The notes under the pieces were generated by a model, which saw only the letters and a program-made list of their open reading frames with translations, ran no database searches and had not been told where the DNA came from. From Pseudomonas umsongensis (GTDB lineage: Bacteria; Pseudomonadota; Gammaproteobacteria; Pseudomonadales; Pseudomonadaceae), in contig NZ_NIWU01000001.1 in assembly GCF_002236105.1 (NCBI RefSeq), forward strand, positions 2,108,001 through 2,172,000: 64,000 nucleotides of DNA. The letters run 5' to 3'. Shown here piece after piece: positions 16,999-26,003 of this stretch (its first letter is position 1; each line of letters starts with the position of its first letter). The position numbers were made by a program, and so were the translations under genes.

Positions 16999-18381
16999 TC
17001 AGCGCCCGATGGCTCGCGCCGCATCAGCGGTGTACTGGTCCGGGGTGAACTTGCCTTCGTTGAGGATCGGGCCTTTCTTCGATTCGTTGGTCATGCCGTA
17101 GCCGGTGTACTGGCCGGAGTTCAGGTCCATGAAGAACTGCGAACCGGCCTGCCAGCCGCTCATGTCAGGGTGGTAGTAGTAGTTGATCATGGCGTGCTTC
17201 CACAGCTGCCCACGGGCATCGTAGTTGTCGGCCATGACGGCGTTCCAGGTATCTTCATCGATGAACAGCACACGCTTGCCGTAGACATGACGGAAGCCTT
17301 CCTTCAAGTTGGCTTCCACCACCCATACACGGCGCAACTCGTAACGCATGAAGTCCGGGTTGGGATGATTCGGTGTGAGGATGTCGGCGTACTTGACCGT
17401 CCCGGTATTAGGCTTGAATGCGTTGGCCGGGCTGTAGATCTCGCGCTTGCCGATCAGCTTCCAGGAGAAGCGCTCCGGTGAGCCGTTGAACAAGCGGTCC
17501 TCGTCGACGGTCATGGTGCCGTTGGTGCCGATCATCGGTTGATCGTAACCATAACCCGGCAGTTGCCGTACGCGTCGGGTCGATGGGCTGTAGGACCAGG
17601 CCTGACGCGCATCGGTGCCATAGTTGTAGGGTTCATGGGCAATACTGAGGTTACCGTTGTCCCGGGCCGGTTTCAGGGTCATGTTGTTACTTAGGGCCGA
17701 GAGCTTGTCTTCCGTGCGGGAATCGACGGTGGGTGAGTTGGCCAACGACAGGTTACGCGCGTAGGCACGCCCCCAGCCAATGTTGCCGTTGGGCAGGACC
17801 GACGCCAGGTCGGAGGTCTTTTCCTCCGTGTAGGCACGGGCTGGCAGTTGGTGGTTCCACAACACTTCCACGCCGCTTTTAGGGATCGGGAACGGCACCT
17901 GGCCAATCCCGGTGAACCCGTCGCCGTTGTTGACCAGCTTGGCGTGCAACGCGTTGTCCATCGCGCGGCGGCAGACATAATCGGGGTAGCGGAAATCCCG
18001 GTGGCCTGGATAAATATTCATCTTGTAGGTGGTCGGGTATTTCTTCAGCAGGGTCTTCTGCCCTTCCGTCAGGCGCGACTCGTACTGGCTCATGTTCTGC
18101 GCAGTGATCACCAGGATCGGCTTTTCCGCGGCATAAGGATCTACCGGCTGGTCGCCGGAGTACTTCACATGATTCCAGCCTGGCACTTCACCCAGGTACT
18201 TGCCGGTGTACGGCGGAATGGTGCCCTCGGCGTTGCCGGCTTGCTCGGCGCCGACACAGGTCAGTTCCTTGCCCAGTTTGGCGGCTTCCTGAGGTGACAC
18301 CTCGGCGTGCGCAGAACCCATCAGCCCGCTATTGGCTGTGACTGCGACCGCGAGCATGAGACCTGTTCTTGTTATTTTCAT
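16999..18381 (-). CDS. DUF1329 family exported protein
   Basis: A 460-residue protein with a signal peptide (MKITRTGLMLAVAVTA, cleavage after SAHA) and DUF1329 landmarks: YAARNL-like TRNL region, SYSPSTRRVRQLPGYGYDQP, NRRFSWK-type ERFSWKLIGKREIY and HPNPDFMRYELRRVWVVEA. Family members are LolA/outer-membrane-associated lipoprotein-like carriers, usually encoded with DUF1302 proteins in operons for steroid, alkane or terpenoid use. No DUF1302 partner is seen here. I chose the ATG at 18381 because GGAGG lies 6 bp upstream and a signal peptide follows. It has its own copy of the regulatory element 66 bp upstream and its own terminator. Confidence 0.88.
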   Translation of the reverse strand: MKITRTGLMLAVAVTANSGLMGSAHAEVSPQEAAKLGKELTCVGAEQAGNAEGTIPPYTGKYLGEVPGWNHVKYSGDQPVDPYAAEKPILVITAQNMSQYESRLTEGQKTLLKKYPTTYKMNIYPGHRDFRYPDYVCRRAMDNALHAKLVNNGDGFTGIGQVPFPIPKSGVEVLWNHQLPARAYTEEKTSDLASVLPNGNIGWGRAYARNLSLANSPTVDSRTEDKLSALSNNMTLKPARDNGNLSIAHEPYNYGTDARQAWSYSPSTRRVRQLPGYGYDQPMIGTNGTMTVDEDRLFNGSPERFSWKLIGKREIYSPANAFKPNTGTVKYADILTPNHPNPDFMRYELRRVWVVEANLKEGFRHVYGKRVLFIDEDTWNAVMADNYDARGQLWKHAMINYYYHPDMSGWQAGSQFFMDLNSGQYTGYGMTNESKKGPILNEGKFTPDQYTADAARAIGR

Positions 18382-18447
18382 GTAATGCCTCCTTCGCTGA
18401 TAAGGCTTTGTGGTGTGTACCCATTGTTCGTGTTCTGCCGGCCCCAA

Positions 18448-18467
18448 CATCGTCCGGAAAGACTAAG
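18448..18467 (-). promoter_or_regulatory. Candidate regulon operator, copy B
   Basis: Minus strand CTTAGTC-TTTCCG-GACGATG, ending 66 bp before the DUF1329 start codon and pointing toward it. Lies just downstream of the acyl-CoA ligase stop at 18474, giving the DUF1329 gene a separate promoter. Confidence 0.6.
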
Positions 18468-18473
18468 GCGGCG

Positions 18474-20156
18474 TTATGCGTCCAGTTTTTCTTGCAGCTG
18501 TGCCTTGAGCACCTTGCCGGTGGCATTGCGGGGCAAGGGTTCGAGTACCCGATAGACCTGTGTCGGCACTTTGTAGGCAGCCAGGCGCTCGGCAATGAAT
18601 GCGCAGATCTGCGCCGCTTGGGGCAGCGTCGATGCCTGGCCATGCACGGCCAGCCCCACCGTCTCCCCCAGCAGCGGGTCGGCGATGGCGAATGCAGCCG
18701 CTTCCAGGACACCGGGCATATCGAGGACGCAGGTTTCAACTTCAGCGGCGGAGATCTTTTCGCCACCGCGGTTGATCAACTCCTTGACCCGGCCGGTAAT
18801 GCTGAGGAAACCCTCATCGTCGAGGTAACCGATGTCGCCGGTATCGAGCCAACCGTCGCGCAGGCTTTGCGCAGTGGCCTCGGGCAGGTTCCAGTAGGCG
18901 CTCATCAAGGTTGGCGAACGCAACCAGATCACCCCGCGAGTGCCCGTCGGCTGCGGCTGCTCGGGGCTTTCACCGATGCGGATGTCGACAATCGGCAATG
19001 CCCAACCTGCTGTCGCCGGCTTGTAGACAAACGGATCACCACCAATCGCCGCGCCGATGCCGTTGCTTTCGGTCAGGCCGTAGCCGGCTCCGCCGATGAC
19101 GTCGGGCTTGATCTTGAGCATGTCGTCGAGCACGTTGGCGGACGATGCGCCGCCGCCCAGGCCCAGACCGAACAGGCTGGCGGTCTGCTCACTGCCAAAG
19201 CGCGGCGAGGCGAGCAATTGCTGCATCATCACCGGGGCACCGTTGAACTGGGTGCAGCGCTCGTCGCGAATCAGGTCGATCGCGCGTTCGACATCCCACT
19301 TGTACATCAGCATCAAGCGTCGACCGCCGCGCAATGCCGACAAAAACTGCGCATGCAAGCCGCTGACATGGAACAGCGGAACAGCCGCCAGCGTGGTGGG
19401 TGGATAACCGCTGTTGATCACCACACCGACACGCTCGGGCGAACTCATGGCGCAAAACGCGCCCTGGAAATCCAGGGCAAACAGGGCCTGGCAGATTGCC
19501 CGGTGACTGGACACGACGCCCTTGGCGCGGCTGGTGGTGCCAGAGGTGTAGAGGATCAGCGCTGGTGCGCCAGGATCTATTTCCAGCGTTGGTACAGGTT
19601 GTGCAGGGGCGCTGATCAAGTCCTCGAAACGCAGGCAGTACTCGGGCAAGGCAGGATCCTCAGCCCCGACGACGATCGTGGCGCGCTGCTCGCGGGCCAG
19701 GTCTTCACGCAGGGTATTGAGGCGCGCTTCGTCGCACAGCAGCAGGCGCGAACCGCTGTCCTGCAACGCGTATTGCAACTCGTCGCGCAGGCCCCAACTG
19801 TTGAGCGGCACACACACCGCGCCGCAGCGCTGGATCGCCGCGAAGGCCACCAGCCATGCCGGCTGGTTGCGCATGGCAATCGCTACCCGATCGCCCGGCT
19901 GCACACCAAAATTGGCAACCATCTGCCCGGCCAGGCGGTCGACCTGGTCGAAGTATTGGTTGAAGGTCAGGCGTTGCGATTGCCACATCAGAAATTCGCG
20001 ATCGCCATGGACTCGACCGGCGTCGATGACTTGCAGCAGGTCGTGGGGGGCGTGACGGAAGTAGCGTGGAGCGCCGTCATCGGGCGTCACCACTTCAAAA
20101 GGCGAACCGGGGGCGATCAGTTGGCGCCACGCGGTTTGCCAGCGTTCAATGCTCAT
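18474..20156 (-). CDS. Acyl-CoA synthetase (AMP-forming), second ligase
   Basis: A 560-residue class I adenylate-forming enzyme. Motifs are ILYTSGTTSRAKGVVSSH (A3), GYGLTESNGIG (A5), DGWLDTGDIGYLD (A7) and GRVKELINRGGEKIS, plus the catalytic lysine region ending PRNATGKVLKAQL (A10). The order and spacing match medium/long-chain or steroid-acid CoA ligases. The start at 20156 is followed by IERWQTAWRQL; longer in-frame starts run into REP sequence and are unlikely. It lies downstream of the BIME array that separates it from the acyl-CoA dehydrogenases. It probably activates a carboxylated intermediate for beta-oxidation. Confidence 0.9.
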   Translation of the reverse strand: MSIERWQTAWRQLIAPGSPFEVVTPDDGAPRYFRHAPHDLLQVIDAGRVHGDREFLMWQSQRLTFNQYFDQVDRLAGQMVANFGVQPGDRVAIAMRNQPAWLVAFAAIQRCGAVCVPLNSWGLRDELQYALQDSGSRLLLCDEARLNTLREDLAREQRATIVVGAEDPALPEYCLRFEDLISAPAQPVPTLEIDPGAPALILYTSGTTSRAKGVVSSHRAICQALFALDFQGAFCAMSSPERVGVVINSGYPPTTLAAVPLFHVSGLHAQFLSALRGGRRLMLMYKWDVERAIDLIRDERCTQFNGAPVMMQQLLASPRFGSEQTASLFGLGLGGGASSANVLDDMLKIKPDVIGGAGYGLTESNGIGAAIGGDPFVYKPATAGWALPIVDIRIGESPEQPQPTGTRGVIWLRSPTLMSAYWNLPEATAQSLRDGWLDTGDIGYLDDEGFLSITGRVKELINRGGEKISAAEVETCVLDMPGVLEAAAFAIADPLLGETVGLAVHGQASTLPQAAQICAFIAERLAAYKVPTQVYRVLEPLPRNATGKVLKAQLQEKLDA

Positions 20157-20235
20157 TTTTGTTTTCTCCAGAACGGGCGAAGGACCTGTGGGCGCGGCTC
20201 GGCATTCAACATCTTCATCGCCTGACACTCCGATA

Positions 20236-20797
20236 TCGCGGGCAAGCCCGCTCCCACAGGGGTGTTGTGTGGTGTGCAGGTGTCGTGTACACCCGCGATC
20301 CTTGTGGGAGCGGGCTTGTCCGCGAAGGGGCCGGCACATTCAACATCTTCATGGCCTGACACTCCGCCTTCGCGAGCAGGCTCGCTCCCACAGGGGGTTA
20401 TGTCGTATGCAGGTGTCGGGTACACCCGCGATCCTTGTGGGAGCGAGCCTGCTCGCGAAGGGGCCGGCACGTTCAACATCTGCATCGCCTGACACTCCGT
20501 CATCGCGGGCAAGCCCGCTCCCACAGGGGTGTTGTGTGGTGTGCAGGTGTCGTGTACACCCGCGATCCTTGTGGGAGCGGGCTTGCTCGCGAAGGGGCCG
20601 GCACATTCAACATTTGCATCGCCTGACACTTCGTCATCGCGGGCAAGCCCGCTCCCACAGGGGGGGCAGTCGTATTCACGTGTCGGGTACACCCGCAATC
20701 CTTGTGGGAGCGAGCCTGCTCGCGAAGGGGCCGGCACATTCAACATCCTCATTGCCTGGTACTGCGCCGTCGCGAGCAGGTTCGCTCCCACAGGGGT
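20236..20797. repeat. Tandem BIME array (five units, about 134-bp period)
   Basis: CGCGGGCAAGCCCGCTCCCACA-type palindromes recur at about 20236, 20372, 20507, 20638 and 20772. Alternating inverse copies (TTGTGGGAGCGGGCTTG) and a conserved linker (GGGGCCGGCACATTCAACAT) fill each unit. The 640-bp spacer between the acyl-CoA ligase and the acyl-CoA dehydrogenase genes contains no gene I can support. The array may limit read-through or protect the upstream mRNA. Confidence 0.9.
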
Positions 20798-21940
20798 TTA
20801 CGCGTTGGTCGAATAGCGTTCGCAATGGAAATCCCGGTCACCCAGGCAGCTCTGCGCAACGCGCACGCGCTTGAGGTACAGGCCGACATCCAGCTCGTCG
20901 GTGACGCCGATGCCGCCGTGCATCTGTACCGCTTCGTTGGCGACCTTGATCGCCGTGTCACCGGCCTTCCATTTCGCCAGGCTGACCAGTCGAGCGCGGG
21001 CCCGAGGGTCGAGGCTGGTGTCATCCAGGGTCGCCAGCGCGGCCATCAGGGCGCTGCGGCTCAGCGCCAGGTCGATGTACATCTTCGCGGCGCGATGTTG
21101 CAGGACCTGGAAGGTGCCAATCTGCGTGTCGAACTGCACACGGGTCTTGAGGTACTCCAAGGTGGTTTCGAACAGCTGCTCGGCCATCCCCAACAGTTCC
21201 GCCGCGAGGCAGGCGCGGCCCCGGTCCAGTGCTGTTTCCAGCACGGCCCAGCCCTCGCCCAGGTTGCCCAGCAGCGCGTCACTGCCCAATTGCACCCGAT
21301 CCAGTTGCAGGCGTGCGTGGTTGCGCGAATCGATTTGCGGCAAGGCGCTGACCATCAAGCCCGGCGTATCGGCCGGCACGAGGAACAGGCTGATGCCTTG
21401 CGTCTCACCCGGCTGCCCGGACGTGCGTGCCGCCACCGCGTAGGCATCGGCACCCAGGCCATCGACCACCCAGAACTTGTCGCCGTGCAAGCGATAGCCC
21501 TGCCCTTCGGCCTTGGCCTCAAGGGCAATGCGACTCGGATCGTGGCGCGAGTGTTCGTCCACGGCCAAGGCCAGGCGCTGATCGCCACCGATCAGCGCTG
21601 GCAACCACTGCGCCTTCTGCGCCGCATTACCCGCCAGTTGCACCAGCGAGCCGCCCAGCACCACGCTGGACAACAGCGGCGTGGCAGACAGGTTGCGGCC
21701 CATGGATTCGAAAATCGGCCCAAGGCCCTTGCAACCGAAATCCAGGCCACCGAACTCTTCGGGAAACGCAATTGCGCTCCAGCCCAACGCTACCGCGTCA
21801 CGCCACAGCTGCGGCTCGAAACCCAGGGCCACCGCCTCATCCCGCAACCGACGCTGGGCACTCACCGGACTGCGGGCAGCGAGAAAGTCCCGGGCGCTGT
21901 CGGCCAGCAAACGCTGGTCATCGTTGTAACGCAGGCTCAT
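20798..21940 (-). CDS. Acyl-CoA dehydrogenase (subunit-type, pair 1)
   Basis: A 380-residue FAD acyl-CoA dehydrogenase. FDTQIGTFQVLQHRAAKM and QMHGGIGVTDELDVGLYLKR are C-domain signatures; the middle-domain region is VDGLGADAYAVAARTSGQPGE. The N-terminal half is divergent, as in the second subunit of heteromeric steroid ACADs (the FadE29/ChsE2 type). Its start overlaps the stop of the neighbouring ACAD gene by 4 bp, and two such adjacent half-diverged genes usually form an alpha2beta2 enzyme. It probably introduces a double bond into a CoA-linked side chain. Last gene of the long minus-strand operon. Confidence 0.9.
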   Translation of the reverse strand: MSLRYNDDQRLLADSARDFLAARSPVSAQRRLRDEAVALGFEPQLWRDAVALGWSAIAFPEEFGGLDFGCKGLGPIFESMGRNLSATPLLSSVVLGGSLVQLAGNAAQKAQWLPALIGGDQRLALAVDEHSRHDPSRIALEAKAEGQGYRLHGDKFWVVDGLGADAYAVAARTSGQPGETQGISLFLVPADTPGLMVSALPQIDSRNHARLQLDRVQLGSDALLGNLGEGWAVLETALDRGRACLAAELLGMAEQLFETTLEYLKTRVQFDTQIGTFQVLQHRAAKMYIDLALSRSALMAALATLDDTSLDPRARARLVSLAKWKAGDTAIKVANEAVQMHGGIGVTDELDVGLYLKRVRVAQSCLGDRDFHCERYSTNA

Positions 21941-23142
21941 GGGGTGACTCCTTTTTTAGCGTCGGGCAAGCCCAGCACGCGCTTGGCGATGACGTTGAGT
22001 TGGACCTCCGAGGACCCGCCGGAAATGGTCAGCGCATAACTGTTCAACCAGGAACGGGTGACCGCCAGTTGCTGCTCGCTGAACGCCGGACTATTCCAGC
22101 CGAAGGCGTGCCCGGCCATGGCATCGAGTAGCACTTCGAACTTGTCGCGCTCCTGTTCAGTGTGCGTAAGCTTCATGATCGACATCAGGCCGCCGATGTC
22201 ATCGCCGGCCCGTGCTTCCTCACCCATGCGCTGCACCGTCAGGTTGTAGGCATGTTCATTCATCGCGCAGGCCGTCGCCCGCGCCTGCAAGGCATGCTCG
22301 CCCTGGGTCTGTGGTGCCGGCACGTATTGGCGCATCAGCGCCAGCAGGTCGACGTGCGACGGCAAGCTGAACTCGCCGAATTTCGACATCGCCTTGCGTT
22401 CGTGCTGCAACAGGTACTTGGCCAGGTTCCAGCCGCCATTGAGCGGTCCGATCAACTGGCTCTTGGGCACCTTGACGCTGTCGAAGAACACCTGGCAGAA
22501 CGCCGACTTGCCGCTGATCAAATCGATCGGTTGCGGCTTGACCCCGGGGCTGCGCATGTCCAGCACGATCAGGCTGATGCCTTCGTGTTTCGGCGCGTTG
22601 AAGTCGGTGCGCACCAGGGCATACATCCAGTCGGATTTGTCGCCGTAGGAGGTCCAGATCTTGCTGCCGTCCACCACGAAGTGGTCACCGGCATCGCGGG
22701 CGGCCATTTTCAGGCTGGCGAGGTCAGAGCCGGCGTTAGGCTCGGAGAAGCCCTGGCACCAGCGCACTTCGCCACGGGCAATCGGCGGCAGCAGGTCGCG
22801 TTTCTGTTGCTCACTGCCATAGGCCAGCAATACCGGCCCGAGCATCCAGATGCCGAGGTTGATCTGCGGCGGCCGGCACTTGATACGGCGCATCTCGCTT
22901 TCCAGCACCGCCAGTTGTTCGTCGCTCAGGCCGGCGCCGCCATATTCCTCGGGCCACTCGGGGCAGAACCAGCGTTTGTCGCGCATGCGCTCGAACCACA
23001 GGCGTGCGTCTTCGCAGGGAAACTGCGGGTTCTGGCTGCCCCACACCACATCGCCTTCCGCCATGCCCGTGCGCATGGACGGCGGGCAGTTGGCCTCCAG
23101 CCAGGCACGGGTGTCCTGCCGAAATTGTTCGATCGTGCTCAT
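21937..23142 (-). CDS. Acyl-CoA dehydrogenase (subunit-type, pair 1 partner)
   Basis: A 401-residue ACAD with QGFSEPNAGSDLASLKMAA (FAD/substrate region), DGSKIWTSYGDKSDWMY and C-terminal SGGSSEVQLNVIAKRVLGLP. These signatures resemble the FAD-contacting subunit of heteromeric steroid ACADs (FadE28/ChsE1 type). Overlaps the 20798 gene by 4 bp. The start has GGGGAC upstream. A heterotetramer with the 20798 product is inferred. Confidence 0.9.
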   Translation of the reverse strand: MSTIEQFRQDTRAWLEANCPPSMRTGMAEGDVVWGSQNPQFPCEDARLWFERMRDKRWFCPEWPEEYGGAGLSDEQLAVLESEMRRIKCRPPQINLGIWMLGPVLLAYGSEQQKRDLLPPIARGEVRWCQGFSEPNAGSDLASLKMAARDAGDHFVVDGSKIWTSYGDKSDWMYALVRTDFNAPKHEGISLIVLDMRSPGVKPQPIDLISGKSAFCQVFFDSVKVPKSQLIGPLNGGWNLAKYLLQHERKAMSKFGEFSLPSHVDLLALMRQYVPAPQTQGEHALQARATACAMNEHAYNLTVQRMGEEARAGDDIGGLMSIMKLTHTEQERDKFEVLLDAMAGHAFGWNSPAFSEQQLAVTRSWLNSYALTISGGSSEVQLNVIAKRVLGLPDAKKGVTP

Positions 23143-23207
23143 GAAAGTCCCCTTGGACCCGCCCCGGGTCCGGGGCGAGTACGGTTTTTGTTGTTGATGG
23201 ACGAGCG

Positions 23208-24377
23208 TCAGCGCAGGGTGCGCGGCATGCCGAGGCCAAACTGGGCGATCAGTTCGCGCTGGATTTCATTGGTGCCACCGCCGAAAGTCAGGGTCGTTGC
23301 AGAGCGCAATTCATACTCCAGGTCACCCTCCAACAGCGTCGCCGCCGAACCGCTGCGCATCGAACCATTGGCACCGACGATCGCCGCCAGCTTGCGCAGG
23401 ATCTCGATGGCCGACTCCGAGCCAAACACCTTGGTGGTCGAACTCAGCGCGACGCTCATGCGGTCGAGCTCGAGATCGGCGGCTATGCGCATGTTGATCA
23501 GGCGCATCGCCTCCAGGCGCGCGTAACACTCGGCCAGCGAGCTGCGCACCCAGGCTTTGTCCATCGCCCGACGGCCCTGTTCATCGCGGGCCCGCGCCCA
23601 CAGGTAAACCCGGCGAAACAGCGCCACGACTTTGTCCGACCAGGTACCCAGGCCGAGGCGCTCGTGGTTCAACTGCGAGGTGATGAGTTTCCAGCCACCG
23701 TGCAACTCACCGACCAGCATCTCGTTGGGCACCCGTACGTTGTCGTAGTAGGTGGCCGCCGTCGGAGTGCCAACGGTATGGATCAGCGTGTGGGAGAAGC
23801 CCGGTGTCGTGGTATCGACGATCAGCAGCGAGATGCCTTTGTGCCGCGCCTGGGTCGGATCGGTACGGGCCGCCAGCCAGACGAAATCAGCCGATTCGGC
23901 ACCTGAGGTCCACAGCTTGTTGCCATTGACCAGGAAACCTTCATCGTCCTGACGGGCACTGGTTTTCAGCACGGCCAGGTCGCTGCCGGCGTCGGGTTCG
24001 GAATAACCGATGGCGAACATGATTTCGCCCGCGGCGATCCCTGGCAGAAAGCGCTCTTTCTGCAGCTCGCTGCCATGGGCCATCAAGGCCGGGCCGACGG
24101 TGCTGATGGTCACGAACGGCAGTGGCGCCCCGGCGATGTTGGCTTCTTCGAAGAAGATCAACTGTTCGGTGGCGGCATAGCCCTGGCCGCCATGGGCCTT
24201 GGGCCAGCCAACCGCGAGCCAGCCGTCGCGGCCCATCTGGCGGATGGTCTGGCGAAACAGCTCGCCGCCTTCCTTGCCGCGCAACTGCGCGCGCATGTCC
24301 GGGGTCATCAGGGCCTGGAAATAGTCCCGCACCTTGTGGCGCAGGGCATGTTGTTCGGGAGTGAGGTCGACGAACAT
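23208..24377 (-). CDS. Acyl-CoA dehydrogenase (ChsE1/FadE28-like, pair 2)
   Basis: A 389-residue ACAD containing AIGYSEPDAGSDLAVLKTSA, NGNKLWTSGAESADFVWLAAR and GGGTNEIQRELIAQFGLG. It resembles the FadE28/ChsE1 subunit of the mycobacterial dehydrogenase acting on the three-carbon steroid side chain. Its likely partner is the FadE29-like gene at 25975. Separated by only 10 bp from the thiolase-like gene upstream, with AAGGAGCAGCAG as ribosome site. Confidence 0.9.
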   Translation of the reverse strand: MFVDLTPEQHALRHKVRDYFQALMTPDMRAQLRGKEGGELFRQTIRQMGRDGWLAVGWPKAHGGQGYAATEQLIFFEEANIAGAPLPFVTISTVGPALMAHGSELQKERFLPGIAAGEIMFAIGYSEPDAGSDLAVLKTSARQDDEGFLVNGNKLWTSGAESADFVWLAARTDPTQARHKGISLLIVDTTTPGFSHTLIHTVGTPTAATYYDNVRVPNEMLVGELHGGWKLITSQLNHERLGLGTWSDKVVALFRRVYLWARARDEQGRRAMDKAWVRSSLAECYARLEAMRLINMRIAADLELDRMSVALSSTTKVFGSESAIEILRKLAAIVGANGSMRSGSAATLLEGDLEYELRSATTLTFGGGTNEIQRELIAQFGLGMPRTLR

Positions 24378-24387
24378 CTGCTGCTCC

Positions 24388-25566
24388 TTAGGCTGTGCCG
24401 AGTATCAGGCCGCTGGTGGGTACGCCGGTGCCGGCGGTGACCAGCACGTTCTGCACATCCGCCACCTGGTTGACCGCCGTGCCACGCACCTGGCGTACCG
24501 CTTCGGCGATGCCGTTCATGCCGTGGATATAGGCCTCGCCCAATTGCCCGCCGTGGGTGTTGATCGGCAGTTTGCCGCCACGGGCGTGGTGCCCGGCGCG
24601 GATGAATTCCTTGGCTTCGCCGCGTTTGACGAAGCCGAACTCTTCCAGCTGCGGCAAAACGAACGGGGTGAAGTGGTCGTAGATCACCGCGGTCTGGAAC
24701 GCGTCCGGGCCCAGGCCCGACTGGCGATACAGTTCGCGGGCGACCACGCCCATTTCCGGCAGCCCGGTGATGTCGTCGCGGTAGAACGAGGTCATGCTCT
24801 GCTGGCCATGGCTGATGCCTTGGGAGCCGGCCTTGATGGTCACCGGCTTCTGCCGCAGGTCGCGGGCACGCTCGGCCGAGGTGATGATCATCGCTACGGC
24901 GCCATCGGATTCCTGGCAGCAGTCGAGCAGGTGCAGCGGTTCGCAGATCCAGCGCGAGGCCTGGTGTTCTTCCAGGGTGATCGGCTTGCCATGGAAAAAC
25001 GCCTGGGGGTTGGTCGCAGCGAAATCCCGCGCCGCCACCGCGACACGGCCAAAATCTTCGGAGGTGGCGCCATAGGTGTGCATGTAGCGCTGGGCGAACA
25101 TCCCGACCCAGGCGGCTGGCGTATGGAAGCCGTGGGGCATGTACCAGCCGTAGTTGACGTTGTCGAAGGTCGGCGTCGAAGCGAAGCCGTAGGCACCGGT
25201 GCCGAAGCGATACCAGGAACGCTCGTTCATGGCCCGATACACCACCACCACTTTCGCCACGCCGGTGGCCACCGCCATCGCCGCGTGCATCACCGGCCCG
25301 CAGGCGGCGCCGCCGCCGTGGGGCACCTGGGAGAAGAACTTGACGTCCTTGCACCCCAGCAGACGGGCGATTTCGTACTCCGGGACCTTGTCCACCGAGT
25401 AGGAGCTGAAGCCCTCTACTTCGCTTGGGTCGATGCCGGCATCCTTAAGCGCACTCAAGGTGGCCTCCAGGGCCAGGCGCAATTCGGTGCGTCCGGAGTT
25501 CTTGGAAAATTCGGTCGCGCCGAGGCCAACGATCGCGGCGCGCCCGGAAATCGATGAATCAGTCAT
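24388..25566 (-). CDS. Thiolase-superfamily lipid-transfer-like aldolase (Ltp2-like)
   Basis: A 392-residue thiolase-fold protein. It opens AAIVGLGATEFSKNSGRTEL, contains HGGGAACGPVMHAAMAVATG and YDHFTPFVLPQLEEFGF, and ends INTHGGQLGEAYIHGMNGI. The NTHGG motif and conserved YDHF tyrosine match steroid side-chain aldolases such as Ltp2 rather than degradative thiolases, whose CxxxGG catalytic cysteines are not arranged normally. Such aldolases release propionyl-CoA (or acetyl-CoA) from a 17-hydroxy steroid CoA and work bound to the DUF35 domain of a ChsH2-type protein, which is encoded at 27117. The start at 25566 is preceded by GGAGAGACACAG. Strong family match; substrate inferred. Confidence 0.88.
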   Translation of the reverse strand: MTDSSISGRAAIVGLGATEFSKNSGRTELRLALEATLSALKDAGIDPSEVEGFSSYSVDKVPEYEIARLLGCKDVKFFSQVPHGGGAACGPVMHAAMAVATGVAKVVVVYRAMNERSWYRFGTGAYGFASTPTFDNVNYGWYMPHGFHTPAAWVGMFAQRYMHTYGATSEDFGRVAVAARDFAATNPQAFFHGKPITLEEHQASRWICEPLHLLDCCQESDGAVAMIITSAERARDLRQKPVTIKAGSQGISHGQQSMTSFYRDDITGLPEMGVVARELYRQSGLGPDAFQTAVIYDHFTPFVLPQLEEFGFVKRGEAKEFIRAGHHARGGKLPINTHGGQLGEAYIHGMNGIAEAVRQVRGTAVNQVADVQNVLVTAGTGVPTSGLILGTA

Positions 25567-25583
25567 CTGTGTCTCTCCGGCTG

Positions 25584-26003
25584 TCAGGGCAGGACCAGCG
25601 CGACCGTGCCGGTCACGTGGTTGCCCATGGAATTTTTGCCGCTCAAGGTGATTTCCACCGCGCGGGTGTCGGCATCGAGCGCGCTGACGCTGCCGCTGAA
25701 GGTCATGCAATCACCGGGATAATTCGGCGCGCCAAGCTTGATTTTCAGCGCGGTGAATTGCGCCAGCGGCCCGGCCCATTGTTCGATGAAGCGCTGCACC
25801 AACCCGTTGGTGGTGAGGATGTTCATGAACACATGGGGCGAACCCAGGGCACGGGCCGCCTCAGCGTCGTGGTGACCGGGAAAGTAATCACGGGTGGCAA
25901 TCGCCCCGCCGTTGATCAGGGTCACGGTAATCGGCACCGCGAGCTCCGGCAGTACTTCGCCGGGGCGCACGTCTTCAAAGCGCTTGGTGTTCTTCGAGGT
26001 CAT
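25584..26003 (-). CDS. MaoC-like hot-dog protein (ChsH1-like hydratase subunit)
   Basis: A 139-residue single hot-dog domain: FEDVRPGEVLPELAVPITVT, RDYFPGHHDAEAARALGSPHVFMNILTTNGL and C-terminal KNSMGNHVTGTVAL. The DYFPGHHD region carries the Asp/His hydration dyad of MaoC-type enoyl-CoA hydratases. Single-domain MaoC proteins pair with a second hot-dog subunit; here the MaoC-DUF35 gene at 27117 is the obvious partner, as ChsH1-ChsH2 in steroid side-chain hydration. Overlaps the upstream ACAD gene by 29 bp. Confidence 0.86.
   Translation of the reverse strand: MTSKNTKRFEDVRPGEVLPELAVPITVTLINGGAIATRDYFPGHHDAEAARALGSPHVFMNILTTNGLVQRFIEQWAGPLAQFTALKIKLGAPNYPGDCMTFSGSVSALDADTRAVEITLSGKNSMGNHVTGTVALVLP

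Noticed and set aside
20236..20797. Possible CRISPR array
   Set aside because: Repeats are palindromic REP pairs with conserved linkers, not short repeats with unique spacers, and no cas genes are present.
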